Assembly (NCBI RefSeq): GCF_004010155.1 | Contig: NZ_RRYH01000003.1 | Span: 186,001-250,000, forward strand | Direction: 5' to 3' | DNA: 64,000 nt | From: Solirhodobacter olei | Lineage (GTDB): Bacteria; Pseudomonadota; Alphaproteobacteria; Rhodobacterales; Rhodobacteraceae | Shown here: positions 42,503-51,734 of the stretch, one piece after another | Numbering within the stretch: the first letter of the stretch is position 1 | Layout of the letters: every line of letters begins with the position of its first letter | Program-made: the position numbers and the translations under genes | Notes under the pieces: generated by a model | The model's database searches: none | What the model saw: only the letters and a program-made list of their open reading frames with translations | Told to the model about the DNA's origin: nothing

Positions 42503-42851
42503 CGATTAGCTGGAGGTTAGCGGGGCGGTCCGGCTGTGCCGGGGCGAGGGCGGGCTTATGCCCGCAAGGCTTTGGTCGGGCTGGAAAATCCGGGTACCGA
42601 TTCAGCACCGTTTTGGCACCGCTTTCGCACCGCAACATACCGTAAATCGGGACGGTGGGGGGCGGGTTTGCGCAACGGGGGGGCAGGAGGCCAGATTTTT
42701 TTGCGGTGAGGAGGGGCAGGGATCGCCGCGGGTGCGGGTGAACGGTGCGCAATGAATGCGCACCCTACGGGCCGGCCCTCGTGTCGCGCCGTCCTTCTTC
42801 ATGTCGCGAACGGGATGGACCGGGGGACGGGCGCCAAGCTAGGGCTGGTCC
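42489..42851. other. 363-bp gap with terminator tail and dispersed repeat
   Basis: No gene is visible. After the T-tract comes a short region with three near-repeats of GCACCGTTTT type (about 42604-42637), then a dispersed palindromic repeat (42744-42769) and the promoter region of the DMT transporter gene. The repeat's flanks (GGGCAGGGATCGCCGCGGGTGC) are shared with the copy at 46.8 kb. Confidence 0.5.
42744..42769. repeat. dispersed palindromic repeat, copy 1
   Basis: GGTGCGC-AATGAAT-GCGCACC followed by CTACG. Three copies occur in this window, all intergenic. Copies 1 and 2 also share about 30 bases of left flank. It can form a 7-bp hairpin. Confidence 0.85.
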
Positions 42852-43832
42852 ATGTCCAAGCCCGCCGATCGCATCCCCCTCGGCGTCGCCTTCATGCTGG
42901 GGTTCTGTGCGCTTGCCCCGCTGATCGACGTCTTCTCGAAGCTTGCCGCCGAGACCCTTTCGGTCGGCGAGGTGACGCTGGCGCGATATATCGTGCAGGC
43001 GGCGCTGATGATCCCCATGGTCGCCCTGATGGGGCAGAGCTTCCGGCTGACCGGCCGCGCGCTCTGGCTGACGGTCGTGCGGGCCGTGGTCTCGCTTCTC
43101 TCCACCTACTGCTTCGTCGCGGCGATTCACGTGATGCCGCTGGCCGATGCGCTGGCGATCGTCTTCGTCGAGCCCTTCATCATCCTGCTGCTCGGCTGGA
43201 CCTTCTACGGCGAGCCGGTCGGGCCGCGGCGGCTGGGGGCGGCGGCCGTGGGGTTCCTCGGCTCGCTCCTCGTCATCCAGCCGAGCTTCAGCGCCTTCGG
43301 GCCGGTGGCGCTGTTCCCGCTCGGCACGGCGCTGGGCTTCGCGCTCTATATCCTCGTCACCCGCCAGCTGGCGCCGCTGCAGCACCCGGTGGCGATGCAG
43401 GCCCATACCGCCATCGTCGCGGCACTGATCTGGCTTCCGGCGATGCTGCTGGTCGGGCCGCTCCGTATCCCCTCGATGGCCTTCGGCTGGCCGTCGGGCG
43501 TGGTCTGGGTCTGGCTGTTCGGCGTCGGGCTGATGGCCACGATCTCGCATATGTCGATGAGCTTCGGGTTGCGACTCGCCCCGGCGACCGCGCTTGCGCC
43601 GCTGCATTACCTGGAGCTGGTGACGGCCACGACCTTCGGCTACCTCGTCTTCGGCAATTTCCCGGATCTTCTGACCTGGGCCGGGATTGCGGTGATCTGC
43701 GCCTCCGGCCTCTACATCATTCACCGCGAGCGGGTCATCGCGCGCCGGCCGATCCCGGGACCAGCGACTCTATTGCCCGAGGCAGCGCTGCCGGCGGAAG
43801 CATCACCAGCATCGACGGCGCAGAGAAACTGA
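42852..43832 (+). CDS. EamA/DMT-family transporter
   Basis: A 326-aa inner-membrane protein with about ten hydrophobic helices and the duplicated EamA domain: FMLGFCALAPLIDVFSKLAAETLSVGEVTLARY and TYCFVAAIHVMPLADALAIVFVEPFIILLLGWTFYGE in the first half, PLGTALGFALYILVTRQLA and FGLRLAPATALAPLHYLELVTATTFGYLVFG in the second. The substrate is unknown (amino acids, metabolites or drugs). Its last 98 bases overlap the convergent thiN-like gene. Confidence 0.87.
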   Translation: MSKPADRIPLGVAFMLGFCALAPLIDVFSKLAAETLSVGEVTLARYIVQAALMIPMVALMGQSFRLTGRALWLTVVRAVVSLLSTYCFVAAIHVMPLADALAIVFVEPFIILLLGWTFYGEPVGPRRLGAAAVGFLGSLLVIQPSFSAFGPVALFPLGTALGFALYILVTRQLAPLQHPVAMQAHTAIVAALIWLPAMLLVGPLRIPSMAFGWPSGVVWVWLFGVGLMATISHMSMSFGLRLAPATALAPLHYLELVTATTFGYLVFGNFPDLLTWAGIAVICASGLYIIHRERVIARRPIPGPATLLPEAALPAEASPASTAQRN

Positions 43833-44415
43833 GGCGGACCTCGGGCGCGCTAACCTCGTTGGAGGTGCCTGTCCTGCCGTCGGGCGCGAAGTCCAGCCCG
43901 TCGATCGGCCAGCGCAGGCCCGAGGAGGTTCCGGTGACCGGCGCCATCGGGAAGAGTGACAGCCGCGTGCCGGGGCGGAGCGACAGCGTCAGCGCGCGGG
44001 GGGCGAGGAAGCAGACATCATGGGGCGAGACCAGCAGGCAGCGCTTCTGCGGGTGCCGGGCCAGCACGTTCATCACCCCGAGCGCGTGATCGAGCCGGGC
44101 CCCGGTGAAGCCGACGGCCAGGATGAAGGGCGCGTCGATATTCCTCAGCGCCTTGTCGAAATCCGTAGTTTCCTGCTCGGCGATATGGTGCAGGCTGGCG
44201 GCCGGCAGGCGCGCGGCGGCGGCGGGGCTGAGCGAATCGAGATCGCCGATCACGCAGTCCGGGGGGTGACCGGCGACCAGCGCCCGGTTCGCACCGCCGT
44301 CGGCCGCGACGAGCCGCGGCGCCAGCGTTAACGCGCGGCGCAGGACCGTAGGGCCGGCAGGGCCGCCGCCCACAAGCGTTACGCCAGACTGGGATTGGAC
44401 AATCGCGCGATTCAT
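43735..44415 (-). CDS. thiN: thiamine pyrophosphokinase
   Basis: A 226-aa enzyme that converts thiamine plus ATP to thiamine diphosphate. Motifs: LVAADGGANRAL, CVIGDLDSL, EQETTDFDKALRNI and AVGFTGARLDHALGVMNVL, the standard TPK catalytic set. The start MNRAIVQSQSG (44415) is chosen; a longer frame would extend into the AT-rich promoter. The C-terminus is encoded inside the last 98 bases of the convergent transporter gene. Confidence 0.9.
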   Translation of the reverse strand: MNRAIVQSQSGVTLVGGGPAGPTVLRRALTLAPRLVAADGGANRALVAGHPPDCVIGDLDSLSPAAAARLPAASLHHIAEQETTDFDKALRNIDAPFILAVGFTGARLDHALGVMNVLARHPQKRCLLVSPHDVCFLAPRALTLSLRPGTRLSLFPMAPVTGTSSGLRWPIDGLDFAPDGRTGTSNEVSAPEVRLSFSAPSMLVMLPPAALPRAIESLVPGSAGAR

Positions 44416-44556
44416 GGAATCATTGTTCTCGAATAAGGCACATGCCCTTAACCACGGCCACAATCAATCCTTGAAATTACCTGCATCTGTGCACGGAATT
44501 GAACTGGCAGGTAGTCATGGTCCGGTCAAAGGGTTTGACAAAAGGCAGGCAACCTC

Positions 44557-46686
44557 ATGGTCGGTGCTAGCAAGATCCTCACGGTGTCCTACGGGACGTT
44601 CTCGTGTACCCTCGAAGGGTTCGACGAGCCGTTCTCGACGATGAAGGCGATCGCGGAGTACTTCCGGGATCTGGCCGCGGACGACAGGTACTTCGGTGCC
44701 GAACCTCCGCAGCCGGATGCGGAGATGCTCCACCGGATCGCCGAGCGCGAGATCCAGCGCCGGGTCGAGGCCAAGGTACAGGACAATGGCGTGGTGTTGA
44801 AGGCCGGCGCGCTGGCGGCCCCCGAGGGGGCGCCCGTGACAGCCCCGGCGGCGGCGCCCGAGGCAGCGCCCGCCCCGGCGGCGGAGGCTCCGGCGGCGAA
44901 ACCCGCCCCGGCCGTGGCCCCGGCGGCGGCTGCCGCGGTGGCGGCCTCGGCCGCGCCGGAAAGCATCGCGGCGAAGCTGAAGCGGATCCGTGCGGCCGTA
45001 GAGAACGCCCGCAGCGAGGCCGCCGTGGCCGAGGTGCCGGTGGCCGAAGAGGCCGAGGAGGCGGAGAACTACGACGACGGCGAGAACGCTGGCGACCTGG
45101 TTCCCGCCGCGGCGATGCCCGCCGTCTTCGAGGATGCCGAGGAAGAGCCGGCGGAGCTGGCGTCCGAGGAAGAGGCCGCGGCGGAAGCCGGGGCCGAGGA
45201 GCCGGCCGAAGAAGAAATGGCCGCGCCGGAGATGGCTGCGGACGAGACCGAGGAAGAGGTTGCGGAAGAGGTGGCCGGGGACGACGGCGCGCTGGCCGCG
45301 CTGATCCAGGCGGTCTCTGCCGGGCACGCCGAAGAGCCGGCCGGGGACGAGGTCGAAGCTGAAGCTGAAGCCGAGGTCGAAACCGAAGCGGAAGCCGAAG
45401 CGGAAGAGACCGCCGAGGCCGAGCCGGCCGAGGACCTGCCCGCCCCGCGCGGCACCGGCCGGGTCATCAAGGTGCGCCGGATCGAGCCGGTGGAGCCGGG
45501 CGGCAAGACCGTCTTCGAGACCTCCTACGACTCCGACGAAGAGGATGCGGCGGAGGCCGAGGCCCCCGCGTCGACCCTGGCACCGGAGGCCGAGGCCGAA
45601 CTGCAGGCGGAACTGGCCGAGGTCGAACGCGAGATGGCGGCGGCCGAGGGTGCCGGGACCGAGGACCTGGAAGCGGAGGCCCCCGAGGCCGAGGCCGAAG
45701 AGATCCCCGAGGCGGAGGCCGAAGAGATCGAGGCGGCCGCCGAGGAAGACTGGCAGCCGGAAGCCGAGCTTGCCGAGGAGGCTGAGGAAGCCGAGGACTG
45801 GGCGCCCGAAGACGAGCCGGTGCTGGCCGCCGAGGAGGCCGGGGAAGAGACCGTCGCCGAAGCCGAGGAAGAGGATGAGGCCGAAGCGCAGGGGACCGCC
45901 GCGGAGGATGAAGATCTCTTCGCGCCGGTGGCCGGCACGGACCGCTCGCGGCTGACGCTGACCGACCGGGTCGACGACGAGGCCGCGCTGGAGCGGCTGA
46001 TGCGGCAGACCGCCAACGAGCTGGACGAGCCGGCGGCGAAGCGCCGCCAGGCCACGCTTGCCCATCTCAAGGCCGCTGTGGTCGCGACCCAGGCCGACAA
46101 GGACGCGGGCGCCGAAGCTGCGCGCAAGGAAGCCGCCGACCTCGACCGCTACCGCGACGATCTGGCCCATGTCGTGCGGCCGCGCCGCCCGGTGGCGGGC
46201 CAGGCCGGCACCGCCCGGCCGATGACCCAGGACCGCCCGGCGCCGCTGATGCTGGTCTCTGAACAGCGGGTCGACGCGCCCTCGCATTCCGACCGGGTGG
46301 TGATCCGCCCGCGCCGGGTGACCAGCAACGCGCTGGCCATCGAGGAAGCGGACGAGATGGAACAGATCGACGACACGCAGAGCATCTTCGCCAATTCGAA
46401 GAGCTTCGCCGAGTTCGCCGAGCGGATCGGGGCGACCGAGCTGCCGGACCTGCTGGAAGCCGCCGCCGCCTATGCCGCCTGCGTCGAGGGCCGGCCGCAT
46501 TTCTCCCGCCCGCAGATCCTGAAATCCGCGGTCGAGGCGGCCGAGATGCCGGTGAGCCGCGAGCAGTCGCTGCGCAGCTTCGGGATGCTGCTGCGCCAGG
46601 GCAAGATCACCAAGGTGAAGCGCGGCCAGTTCGCCATCGCCGAAACCTCCCGCTACCTGCCGGAGGCGCGCAAGATCGGCCACTAA
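44557..46686 (+). CDS. large acidic Ala/Glu-rich conserved protein
   Basis: A 709-aa protein without an assigned function. A well-ordered N-terminus (1-80: ILTVSYGTFSCTLEGFDEPFSTMKAIAEYFRDLAADDRYFGAE) and C-terminus (about 560-709: FANSKSFAEFAERIGATELPDLLEAAAAYAACVEGRPHFSRPQILK, EQSLRSFGMLLRQGKITKVKRGQFAIAE) flank about 400 residues that are almost only Ala, Glu, Pro, Gly and Val with EAEAEAE-type repeats. The middle is probably disordered and strongly negative. The basic C-terminal end looks helical, possibly DNA-binding-like. I recall near-identical N-termini in other Rhodobacterales without a known role. Monocistronic, with its own terminator. Confidence 0.85.
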   Translation: MVGASKILTVSYGTFSCTLEGFDEPFSTMKAIAEYFRDLAADDRYFGAEPPQPDAEMLHRIAEREIQRRVEAKVQDNGVVLKAGALAAPEGAPVTAPAAAPEAAPAPAAEAPAAKPAPAVAPAAAAAVAASAAPESIAAKLKRIRAAVENARSEAAVAEVPVAEEAEEAENYDDGENAGDLVPAAAMPAVFEDAEEEPAELASEEEAAAEAGAEEPAEEEMAAPEMAADETEEEVAEEVAGDDGALAALIQAVSAGHAEEPAGDEVEAEAEAEVETEAEAEAEETAEAEPAEDLPAPRGTGRVIKVRRIEPVEPGGKTVFETSYDSDEEDAAEAEAPASTLAPEAEAELQAELAEVEREMAAAEGAGTEDLEAEAPEAEAEEIPEAEAEEIEAAAEEDWQPEAELAEEAEEAEDWAPEDEPVLAAEEAGEETVAEAEEEDEAEAQGTAAEDEDLFAPVAGTDRSRLTLTDRVDDEAALERLMRQTANELDEPAAKRRQATLAHLKAAVVATQADKDAGAEAARKEAADLDRYRDDLAHVVRPRRPVAGQAGTARPMTQDRPAPLMLVSEQRVDAPSHSDRVVIRPRRVTSNALAIEEADEMEQIDDTQSIFANSKSFAEFAERIGATELPDLLEAAAAYAACVEGRPHFSRPQILKSAVEAAEMPVSREQSLRSFGMLLRQGKITKVKRGQFAIAETSRYLPEARKIGH

Positions 46687-46744
46687 GGGCCGGGCACGGT
46701 TCCCGGGGCCAACCGAGAGGGCGGCCGGTCGACGGGAAAGGGGG

Positions 46745-46777
46745 AAAGGCGCTGCCCAGATCGGGAGCGCCTTTCTT
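46745..46777 (+). terminator. intrinsic terminator after the acidic protein gene
   Basis: AAAGGCGCT pairs perfectly with AGCGCCTTT (9 bp), the loop itself holding a CCC/GGG pair, followed by CTTCATTT. It could also serve weakly for the convergent DUF2842 gene. Confidence 0.8.
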
Positions 46778-46838
46778 CATTTCCGGGGGGCGGTTGCGAG
46801 CGGAGGGGGGCAGGGACCGGCCGCGGGTGTGGGTGAAC

Positions 46839-46864
46839 GGTGCGCAATGAATGCGCACCCTACG
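46839..46864. repeat. dispersed palindromic repeat, copy 2
   Basis: Identical 26-base core to copy 1 (GGTGCGC-N7-GCGCACC plus CTACG), with a similar GGGCAGGGACCGGCCGCGGG left flank. Lies between the acidic protein terminator and the DUF2842 gene end. Confidence 0.85.
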
Positions 46865-46894
46865 GGGGGCTGCGCGACGCTGTTCCGGGCCGGG

Positions 46895-47134
46895 TCAGCG
46901 GTTGCGGTCGTCTTCGCTCGGCGCGTCGGGATCCGGCTGGCCGATGCCGGTGAAGACGAAACGCAGCGGCAGCGCCCAGACCACGCCGAGGCCGATGTAG
47001 ATCACCATCTCCACCCAGACCTCGGGCCGGTCGAAGAGGTCGATGAGCGTCACCGCCAGGATGATATAGACCGGCAGGCCGACCAGCAGGATCAGCAGAG
47101 ACCAGCGTTTCCGGGCGCGGTAGCTCAGCGCCAT
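46895..47134 (-). CDS. DUF2842 small membrane protein
   Basis: A 79-aa protein with two membrane helices (about 12-32 and 42-62) and a charged tail, GIGQPDPDAPSEDD. The start MALSYRARKRWSLLILLVGLPVYI matches the DUF2842 family as I know it from alphaproteobacteria. It begins 4 bases after the purA stop on the same strand, so it is very likely co-transcribed with purA. Function unknown. Confidence 0.85.
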   Translation of the reverse strand: MALSYRARKRWSLLILLVGLPVYIILAVTLIDLFDRPEVWVEMVIYIGLGVVWALPLRFVFTGIGQPDPDAPSEDDRNR

Positions 47135-47138
47135 TGCA

Positions 47139-48431
47139 TCAATCCGCGAAAGGATCGGTGACGAGGATCGTGTCGTCGCGCTCGGGCGAGGTGGAGAGCA
47201 GCGCCACCGGGCACTGGATCAGCTCCTCGATCCGGCGGACGTACTTGATCGCCGCCGCCGGCAGGTCGGCCCAGCTGCGCGCGCCGGCGGTACTTTCCTG
47301 CCAGCCCTCGTGAGTCTCGTAGACCGGCTTGATCCGGCCCTGAAGGTCGGCGGCGGTCGGCAGGTAGTCATAGGGCTGACCGTCGAGCTCGTAGCCCGTG
47401 CAGATCTTCAGCTCCTCGAAGCCGTCGAGCACGTCGAGCTTGGTCAGCGCGATGCCGGAGACGCCGGAGGTGGCGCAGGTCTGGCGCACCAGAACCGCGT
47501 CGAACCAGCCGCAGCGGCGCTTGCGGCCCGTCACGGTGCCGAACTCGTGCCCGCGCTCACCGAGCCGCGTGCCGTCCTCGTCGAAAAGCTCGGTCGGGAA
47601 GGGGCCTTCGCCGACGCGGGTGGTATAGGCCTTCACGATGCCGAGGACGAAATCGATCGCCGTCGGCCCGAGGCCGGTGCCGGAGGCCGCCATCCCCGCC
47701 GTGGTGTTCGAGGAGGTCACGAAGGGGTAGGTGCCGAAGTCGACGTCGAGCAGCGCGCCCTGGGCGCCCTCGAACAGGATGCGTCGGCCGGCGCGGCGCG
47801 CCTCGGTCAGGTGCTTCCAGACCGGGGCGGCGAAAGGCAGGACCTTGGGTGCGATCTCCAGTAGCTGGGCCTTCAGCGCCTCGCGGTCGATCGGGCCGAG
47901 GCCGAGGCCGCTGCGCAGCGCGTTGTGGTGGGTCATCAGCCGGTCGAGGCGCAGATCGAGCGTCGGGGCGTCGGCGAGGTCGGCGACGCGGACGACGCGG
48001 CGGCCGACCTTGTCTTCGTAGGCCGGGCCGATGCCGCGGCCGGTGGTGCCGATCTTGGCCAGCGAGTTCTGGATTTCGCGGGCGCGGTCGAGCTCTCCGT
48101 GGATCGGCAGGATGAGCGGCGTGTTCTCTGCGATCATCAGGTTCTCGGGCGTGACGGAGACGCCAAGCTCGGCGAGGCGCTCGATTTCCGCCATGAGCGC
48201 CCAGGGATCGAGCACGACACCGTTGCCGATGACGGAGAGCTTGCCTTCGCGCACGATGCCGGAGGGCAGCAGCGAAAGCTTGTAGGTGACGCCGTCGATC
48301 ACCAGCGTGTGGCCGGCGTTATGGCCGCCCTGGAAGCGGGCGATGACATCGGCCCGCTCGGACAGCCAGTCGACGATCTTGCCCTTGCCCTCGTCGCCCC
48401 ATTGGGCGCCTACCACCACCACATTGGCCAT
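47139..48431 (-). CDS. purA: adenylosuccinate synthetase
   Basis: A 430-aa GTP-dependent enzyme that joins IMP and aspartate in AMP synthesis. Seen: [19 protein letters not shown] with the P-loop-like GDEGKGK (12-18), [46 protein letters not shown] and the C-terminal Asp-containing GTP motif TKLDVLDG. Length is standard. The start MANVVVVG at 48431 is the family N-terminus; a longer frame upstream is Arg/Pro-rich noise. Confidence 0.96.
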   Translation of the reverse strand: MANVVVVGAQWGDEGKGKIVDWLSERADVIARFQGGHNAGHTLVIDGVTYKLSLLPSGIVREGKLSVIGNGVVLDPWALMAEIERLAELGVSVTPENLMIAENTPLILPIHGELDRAREIQNSLAKIGTTGRGIGPAYEDKVGRRVVRVADLADAPTLDLRLDRLMTHHNALRSGLGLGPIDREALKAQLLEIAPKVLPFAAPVWKHLTEARRAGRRILFEGAQGALLDVDFGTYPFVTSSNTTAGMAASGTGLGPTAIDFVLGIVKAYTTRVGEGPFPTELFDEDGTRLGERGHEFGTVTGRKRRCGWFDAVLVRQTCATSGVSGIALTKLDVLDGFEELKICTGYELDGQPYDYLPTAADLQGRIKPVYETHEGWQESTAGARSWADLPAAAIKYVRRIEELIQCPVALLSTSPERDDTILVTDPFAD

Positions 48432-48600
48432 CGGTCTTCGAGCCTCGCTCCGTTCGCAAACGGGTGCGGTATAGCGGGCGGCGCGGGTGTGCGAAACCGC
48501 TAAATCGGGCGCGCGGGCGGAGGGCGGCGCGCGGGTGGGCCATATATGATGCCAGTGGCGCGGCGGATTGGCGCGGGGGATGGGCCGGCCGGGCGGGGGC

Positions 48601-48637
48601 GGGCACAAGTCAGGGCGGGGCCGGGCACAAGTCAGGG
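48601..48637. repeat. short tandem duplication upstream of secG
   Basis: GGGCACAAGTCAGGG occurs at 48601-48615 and again at 48623-48637 (period 22), in the purA-secG divergent gap. It could be a recent slip duplication or a pair of protein sites. Confidence 0.6.
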
Positions 48638-48694
48638 GTTGCGACAGCCCGCCCGTGGGCCTAAATAGCCCCGTCCGAAGCCGGAGCCCACCGT

Positions 48695-49135
48695 ATGGAA
48701 AATGTCGTCCTCATCATTCATCTGATCCTGGCGCTCTGCCTGATCGGTGTCGTGCTGCTGCAGCGCTCGGAGGGCGGCGGCCTCGGCATCGGCGGGGGCG
48801 GATCGGTGATGACCGGGCGGCAGGCGGCAACGGCGCTGGCCAAGCTGACCTGGGTTTTCGCGGCGGGCTTCTTCTGCACCTCGCTGGCGCTGACGATCAT
48901 CGCGGCGCGCAACGCCTCGACCACCTCGGTGATGGACCAGACCACGAACTCCTCCACCTCCGGCACCGGCCCGGCGCCGGTGTCGAAGTCCACGCTGCCC
49001 TCGGCCAAGGATCTGCTGCCGCCGAGCCCGACGGGCTCTACCGGGACATCGGGGACCACCGGGACCCCGGGCACGACCTCGGGCGGCACCTCTGCCCCGG
49101 CCGCGCCCACCGCGCCGCCGCGCGCGGGGAACTGA
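48695..49135 (+). CDS. secG: protein-export membrane protein SecG
   Basis: A 146-aa subunit of the SecYEG translocon. Two membrane helices (about 3-22 and 50-70) enclose the family loop [24 protein letters not shown]. The C-terminal 70 residues are a Ser/Thr/Gly/Pro-rich tail typical of alphaproteobacterial SecG. It lies upstream of pyrG, an arrangement I recall from other alphaproteobacteria. Confidence 0.93.
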   Translation: MENVVLIIHLILALCLIGVVLLQRSEGGGLGIGGGGSVMTGRQAATALAKLTWVFAAGFFCTSLALTIIAARNASTTSVMDQTTNSSTSGTGPAPVSKSTLPSAKDLLPPSPTGSTGTSGTTGTPGTTSGGTSAPAAPTAPPRAGN

Positions 49136-49138
49136 GCC

Positions 49139-49157
49139 GGCCCGCGCAGGGCGGGCC
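49139..49157 (+). terminator. hairpin after secG
   Basis: GGCCCGC and GCGGGCC pair around a 5-base loop 4 bases after the secG stop. There is no T-tract, so it is at best a weak terminator or an mRNA end stabiliser. Confidence 0.35.
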
Positions 49158-49390
49158 CCGCAAGGACGGTCATGGGCCGGGCGCATGAGGCCGGCCCGCG
49201 GATCCGCGCCCCCCATCAACCCACAATCGGTTGCAGGTTTGCGACTAATTACAACTGCATCTAGCGGTCGGCTTGCGGGCCGGCGGGATTTGCGCTATTT
49301 CTCAAATCCCGTGATGGGGCTCGTCAGAGCTCTCGAATCGCCGAAATCAAGACGCGAAATCAAGACGACGGAAATCACGGGAGTTCCTGC

Positions 49391-51034
49391 ATGGCGCGCT
49401 ATGTCTTCATCACCGGCGGGGTGGTGTCTTCGCTTGGAAAGGGCCTTGCCTCGGCCGCTCTGGGCGCGCTTCTGCAGGCCCGCGGCTACACGGTGCGGCT
49501 GAGAAAGCTCGACCCCTACCTGAACGTCGACCCCGGCACGATGAGCCCGTTCGAGCATGGCGAGGTCTTCGTGACCGACGACGGGGCGGAGACGGACCTC
49601 GACCTCGGCCATTACGAGCGTTTCACGGGCGTTTCCGCGCGGCGGACGGATTCGGTCTCCTCCGGGCGGATCTATTCGAACGTGCTGGAGAAGGAACGCC
49701 GCGGCGACTACCTAGGAAAGACGATCCAGGTGATCCCGCACGTCACCAACGAGATCAAGGATTTCATCGGCATCGGCGATGACGAGGTCGATTTCATGCT
49801 GTGCGAGATCGGCGGCACGGTGGGCGACATCGAGGGCCTGCCGTTCTTCGAGGCGATCCGCCAGTTCGCGCAGGAACGGCCGCGGGGCGAATGCATCTTC
49901 ATGCACCTGACGCTGGTTCCCTACATCTCGGCCTCGGGCGAGCTGAAGACCAAGCCGACGCAGCATTCGGTGAAGGAGCTGCGCGCCATCGGGATCGCGC
50001 CCGACGTGCTGCTCTTGCGCTCCGACCGGGCGGTGCCGGAGAAGGAGCGCGAGAAGATCGCGCTGTTCTGCAACGTGCGCCCCGATGCGGTGATCGCGGC
50101 GCCGGACCTCAAGACGATCTACGAGGCGCCGCTGGCCTATCATCGCGAGGGGCTGGACCGGGCGGTGCTCGATGCGTTCCAGATCAGCCCGGCGCCGCGG
50201 CCGAACCTCGACCGCTGGACCGACGTGATGGACCGGATGGAGAATGCCGAGGGCGAGGTGCGGGTCGCCATTGTCGGCAAGTACACGCAGCTGGAAGACG
50301 CCTACAAGTCGATCGCCGAGGCGCTGACCCATGGCGGCATGGCGAACCGGACGCGGGTGAAGGCGGAATGGATCGATGCCGAGATCTTCGAGCAGGAGGA
50401 TCCGGCGGCCTATCTGGAACCCTATGACGCGATCCTCGTCCCCGGCGGCTTCGGCGAGCGCGGGACCGAGGGCAAGATCAAGGCGGCGCAATTCGCGCGC
50501 GAGAAGGGCGTGCCCTATCTCGGCATCTGCCTGGGCATGCAGATGGCGGTGATCGAGGCGGCGCGGGATCTGGCGGGCGTGGCCGACGCGGGGTCCGAGG
50601 AATTCGACCACGAGGCCGGCAAGCGGCGTTTCACGCCGGTCGTCTACCACCTGAAGGAATGGGTGCAGGGCAACCGGATGGTGGAGCGCAAGGTCTCTGA
50701 CGACAAGGGCGGCACGATGCGGCTTGGCGCCTATACCGCCGTGCTGGCCGAGGGCAGCCGGGTGGCGCAGATCTACGGGGCGACCTCGATCGAGGAGCGC
50801 CACCGGCACCGCTACGAAGTCGACCTGAAATACCGCGACAAGCTGGAGACCTGCGGGCTGAAGTTCTCGGGCATGAGCCCGGACGGGCGGCTGCCGGAGA
50901 TCGTGGAGATCCCGGAGCATCCCTGGTTCATCGGCGTGCAGTTCCATCCGGAGCTGAAGTCCAAGCCCTTCGCGCCGCATCCGCTGTTCGCCGATTTCGT
51001 GCGGGCCGCGGTGGAGGCCAGCCGGCTGGTGTGA
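49391..51034 (+). CDS. pyrG: CTP synthase
   Basis: A 547-aa enzyme that aminates UTP to CTP using glutamine. Synthetase domain: [56 protein letters not shown]. Glutaminase domain: [26 protein letters not shown] with the nucleophilic Cys, and [11 protein letters not shown] with the His-Glu pair. Length and motifs are complete. The upstream gap contains a short GAAATCAAGACG duplication before the start. Confidence 0.97.
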   Translation: MARYVFITGGVVSSLGKGLASAALGALLQARGYTVRLRKLDPYLNVDPGTMSPFEHGEVFVTDDGAETDLDLGHYERFTGVSARRTDSVSSGRIYSNVLEKERRGDYLGKTIQVIPHVTNEIKDFIGIGDDEVDFMLCEIGGTVGDIEGLPFFEAIRQFAQERPRGECIFMHLTLVPYISASGELKTKPTQHSVKELRAIGIAPDVLLLRSDRAVPEKEREKIALFCNVRPDAVIAAPDLKTIYEAPLAYHREGLDRAVLDAFQISPAPRPNLDRWTDVMDRMENAEGEVRVAIVGKYTQLEDAYKSIAEALTHGGMANRTRVKAEWIDAEIFEQEDPAAYLEPYDAILVPGGFGERGTEGKIKAAQFAREKGVPYLGICLGMQMAVIEAARDLAGVADAGSEEFDHEAGKRRFTPVVYHLKEWVQGNRMVERKVSDDKGGTMRLGAYTAVLAEGSRVAQIYGATSIEERHRHRYEVDLKYRDKLETCGLKFSGMSPDGRLPEIVEIPEHPWFIGVQFHPELKSKPFAPHPLFADFVRAAVEASRLV

Positions 51035-51057
51035 TCCGGCCGGGCGTCCGGGGCGGT

Positions 51058-51083
51058 GGTGCGCAATGAATGCGCACCCTACG
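51058..51083. repeat. dispersed palindromic repeat, copy 3
   Basis: Same 26-base core as copies 1 and 2, 24 bases after the pyrG stop. The left flank differs, so only the palindrome plus CTACG is common to all three. Confidence 0.85.
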
Positions 51084-51296
51084 CTCCCCTTCTTCGGCCC
51101 GAAACAGCGGCACGCAGTGCCGCCGGGCCAGTGCCTGTCCGCCCCCGGGGGGCGGGCGCTTTTGGTGAGCGGGCGCTTTTCGGTGAGTCCGGATCCCGGC
51201 AAGCCGACGTGGTTCCTTAAACCGTAAACGGACAGATCCGCAGCGCCGCTAGCGCCCACCCGCGGACGGGCGCTGGCCCTCCACGGCCACTGGCTC

Positions 51297-51731
51297 TCAC
51301 CCGGGTCCGGGCCGGCCCCGGGCGTGACGCATGACGGCGAGATCGTCGAGCGCCCTGGCCTCTGCCCGCGCGGCCTCGGCGGCTTCTGCGGCGGTGGCGT
51401 CGTCGAGTACCTTCTCGGTCCGCTTCTTTTCCAGGAACCGGGCGCGGAGCGCCTCTTCCAGGGCCCGGGCCTCCTCTGCCAGCTTCACGAGTTCGGCGTC
51501 GATGCGCCCCTCTTCGCCCCGGACGGCGCGGATGTAGCCGGGCAGGTAGGCGCTGGCTTCGAGGCTGCGGACCTCGGCCTGCGCCTGCAGGTCGGCGCGG
51601 AGGGCGGCCTTCTCGGCCGCCAGTTCCCGCATCCGGGCGTGGAGGCGGCCGAGGGCCGCGGCCTCCTCCTCCAGCGCCTGCTGGGTGATCCGGCCGATCA
51701 GCGTCAGGGCCTGGACCTTGCGGCTGGGCAT
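51297..51731 (-). CDS. coiled-coil protein downstream of motA
   Basis: A 144-aa, highly charged, helical protein (VQALTLIGRITQQALEEEAAALGRLHARMRELAAEKAALRADLQAQ), with heptad-like spacing across about 10-120 and an Arg-rich C-terminus. It starts 3 bases after the motA stop, so it is translationally linked to motA. Size and composition recall FliJ-type flagellar export chaperones, but no sequence signature proves it. Confidence 0.7.
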   Translation of the reverse strand: MPSRKVQALTLIGRITQQALEEEAAALGRLHARMRELAAEKAALRADLQAQAEVRSLEASAYLPGYIRAVRGEEGRIDAELVKLAEEARALEEALRARFLEKKRTEKVLDDATAAEAAEAARAEARALDDLAVMRHARGRPGPG

Positions 51732-51734
51732 GGC

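Noticed and set aside
42600-42640. CRISPR-like short repeats (GCACCGTTTT)
   Set aside because: Only three imperfect units of 11-12 bases without spacers of constant length, and no cas gene in the window.
44515-46683. A 722-aa open frame antisense to the acidic protein gene
   Set aside because: It is the shadow of an Ala/Glu repeat region in high-GC DNA. It reads as Leu/Gly/Arg-rich low complexity with no domain, and the plus strand has a proper start, conserved ends and a terminator.
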